Source of the DNA: Brevibacillus brevis
GTDB lineage: Bacteria; Bacillota; Bacilli; Brevibacillales; Brevibacillaceae
DNA length: 64,000 nt
Reading direction: 5' to 3'
Assembly: GCF_001039275.2 (NCBI RefSeq)
Contig: NZ_CP030117.1
Location: 5,504,001-5,568,000, forward strand
The first letter of the stretch is position 1. Every line of letters starts with the position of its first letter. Below are positions 62,663 through 64,000 of the stretch, piece after piece. The translations under genes were made by a program, and so were the position numbers. The notes under the pieces were generated by a model. That model did not search any database. It had not been told where the DNA came from and was given only the letters and a program-made list of their open reading frames with translations.

Positions 62663-64000
62663 CTAATTGCTCTTCCATAGTTCCAGCAATTGTTTTTCTT
62701 CATCCTCGGTAATGAGCCGCAAGTTTTCTATGCTCTCGTCAGGATATGCCGTCACTTGTTCAAGCCAATTCACAAAATGCCCGATCATTCGTTGTATGGT
62801 GGCATACTCAAACAAATCCGCATTGTATCCAAACGAAATCAATACAGAGTGCTCATTTATCACTTCGATTGAAATAGACAAGTCAAATTTGGCAACTTTG
62901 ATGGCAAGCGTCACAGGCTCAACTTTTCGATTCGGCCATTCCTTTACATTTCGCAGATGAGTATTCATTGTAAAAATCGTTTGGAAAACAGGAGAGTAGC
63001 TTGTATTTCGTTCTGGTTGAAGGGCTTCTACTATTTTTTCGAACGGTACGTCCTGATTCTCTTGTCCACGCAATGCTTTTTCCTTGACTTGGGCGACCAA
63101 TTGCCTGAAGCTTGGCCCTTCTTCTACATTCACCCGGTAAACAAGCGTGTTTACAAAGAACCCGATCAATCCTTCCATTTCTTTGCGACTCCGATTGGCA
63201 ACCGGACTGCCGACCAAAATGTCTGTTTGTCCGGTATATCTGGAAAGGAAGCCTTGGTAAGCTGCCAGTAAGGTCATGAACAGCGTTGTCCCTTCCTGTC
63301 TGCTGAATGCTTTTACTTTCGCTAATAAGGCAGGCTCCACTTGTATATGCTGCATATCCCCTCTATAGCTTTGAATGAATGGCCGTGGATGATCGAATGG
63401 CAACTGCAACACGGGAAGGTCACCCGCCAGCTCATTTTTCCAATACACCAGCTGCTCGTTTACAGTCTCATCCGTTAACCAATCCCTCAGCCACACTGCA
63501 TAATCCCCGTATTGAATAGCCATTGGCGGTAGATCGGCTGGCGTGCCACTGACTGCTTCTTCATAGAAAGCCATCCACTCGTCTACCAAAATATCCTCTG
63601 ACCAACCATCGAAAACAATGTGATGAACGGTACACAAAAGAACATACTCCGACTCATTCTTTTTAATCAGCTCCGCTTCAATCAGCGGTCCTTGACTCAA
63701 GTCAAATACGCGCTCAGCATTCCGTTGAATATGATGAGTGACGTGCCTGTCCCCTTCTTCCATAGAGAGATGGCTGAGATCAATGACAGGCAACGATATC
63801 GGTTGATAAGGCTTGACGAGCTGTACAGCGGTATCATTTTGTTTTGCGAATACCGTACGAAGCATTTCATGACGTTCAATCAATCGGTTAAAGCCTTTTT
63901 CCAATCCGCTAACGTCCCAAGCGCCGCTTAAACGCCAGACATACGGAATGTTGTAGACGTTGCTCCCAGGCTCCAGTTGGTCAAAAAACCATAGCCGCTG
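62663..64000 (-). CDS. NRPS, C-terminal condensation domain only (cut by window edge)
   Basis: The frame is open to the right edge, so only the last 445 residues are seen: a nearly complete LCL-type C domain starting within the first motif (QRLWFFDQLEPGSN), with HHIVFDG as active site, GFFVNTLVYR, and the usual end ENLRLITEDEEKQLLELW. The protein stops after the C-A linker, 10 bases before the next NRPS, which supplies the matching A domain. The module is thus split between C and A on two proteins. The upstream modules are outside the window. Confidence 0.92.
   Translation of the reverse strand, partial: QRLWFFDQLEPGSNVYNIPYVWRLSGAWDVSGLEKGFNRLIERHEMLRTVFAKQNDTAVQLVKPYQPISLPVIDLSHLSMEEGDRHVTHHIQRNAERVFDLSQGPLIEAELIKKNESEYVLLCTVHHIVFDGWSEDILVDEWMAFYEEAVSGTPADLPPMAIQYGDYAVWLRDWLTDETVNEQLVYWKNELAGDLPVLQLPFDHPRPFIQSYRGDMQHIQVEPALLAKVKAFSRQEGTTLFMTLLAAYQGFLSRYTGQTDILVGSPVANRSRKEMEGLIGFFVNTLVYRVNVEEGPSFRQLVAQVKEKALRGQENQDVPFEKIVEALQPERNTSYSPVFQTIFTMNTHLRNVKEWPNRKVEPVTLAIKVAKFDLSISIEVINEHSVLISFGYNADLFEYATIQRMIGHFVNWLEQVTAYPDESIENLRLITEDEEKQLLELWKSN

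Noticed and set aside
38192..64000. Identity with a known Brevibacillus peptide such as gramicidin S, tyrocidine or edeine.
   Set aside because: The ornithine code alone is shared with gramicidin S and tyrocidine. The release domain, the diamino acid enzymes and the C-domain arrangement do not fit either of those, and I cannot show a match to edeine. Upstream modules are missing, so no product name is given.
38192..64000. A phosphopantetheinyl transferase, MbtH-like protein or dedicated regulator within the NRPS operon.
   Set aside because: I looked for them and saw none in the window; they could lie to the right of the edge or elsewhere.
1..64000. CRISPR arrays, tRNA or rRNA genes, insertion sequences and prophage genes.
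   Set aside because: No regularly spaced repeats, tRNA-like clusters, transposase or phage structural genes were seen by eye.

Overview
The window looks like chromosomal DNA of an endospore-forming, low-to-mid-GC Gram-positive of the Brevibacillus/Paenibacillus kind. The evidence is strong GGAGG-type ribosome binding sites, frequent TTG and GTG starts, a gerA-type germinant receptor operon, an aa3-600 menaquinol oxidase operon (qoxABCD) and a large nonribosomal peptide synthetase (NRPS) locus. The genus is an inference from gene content; I saw no rRNA, tRNA, CRISPR array, transposase or prophage.

Positions 1-13,140 are housekeeping and hypothetical genes in short, separately terminated units. 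They include a SUFU-like protein, three lipoproteins or secreted proteins, a DUF2089/membrane-protein pair, a DUF1579 protein, a divergent HxlR regulator/nitroreductase pair, an MBL-fold hydrolase, a short-chain dehydrogenase, a DUF2165 membrane protein and a MocR-type regulator. Positions 13,170-13,570 hold no gene but three successive stem-loops, the last a long double palindrome. Positions 13,645-19,710 (minus strand) carry a nitrilase, a Sco protein, a lipoprotein cytochrome c and qoxDCBA. Positions 19,971-23,719 (plus) are the germinant receptor operon. An Orn/Lys/Arg decarboxylase, a HisC-type aminotransferase, an MFS transporter, small unknown genes and an oligopeptide ABC importer (oppABCDF, 32,219-37,986, minus) follow.

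From 38,192 to the right edge all genes lie on the minus strand and are packed with overlaps or short gaps, so they read as one biosynthetic operon running right to left. Its upstream part is outside the window. In order of transcription: an NRPS ending in a C domain (cut by the edge); a 2123-residue NRPS (A-T-C-A-T-C); a free-standing C protein that also carries a half C domain; a 2922-residue NRPS (C with a lost catalytic His, A-T-C-A-T-E, then a penicillin-binding-protein/beta-lactamase-type hydrolase domain in place of a normal thioesterase); a GHMP threonine-kinase-like protein; an MFS exporter; an argininosuccinate-lyase homologue; a cysteine-synthase homologue; an ATP-grasp ligase; and a threonine aldolase-type PLP enzyme.

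My reading is that kinase, cysteine-synthase homologue and lyase make 2,3-diaminobutyrate (or a close diamino acid) from threonine and aspartate. An adenylation domain with a Dab-like specificity code would load it. The line ends with D-ornithine (A code DVGEIGSIDK followed by an E domain), and the fused PBP-type domain would release or cyclise the peptide. The visible part therefore points to a cationic peptide with at least two diamino acids. The fused PBP-type release domain and the three consecutive C-type units before the third A domain are the most unusual features of the window.
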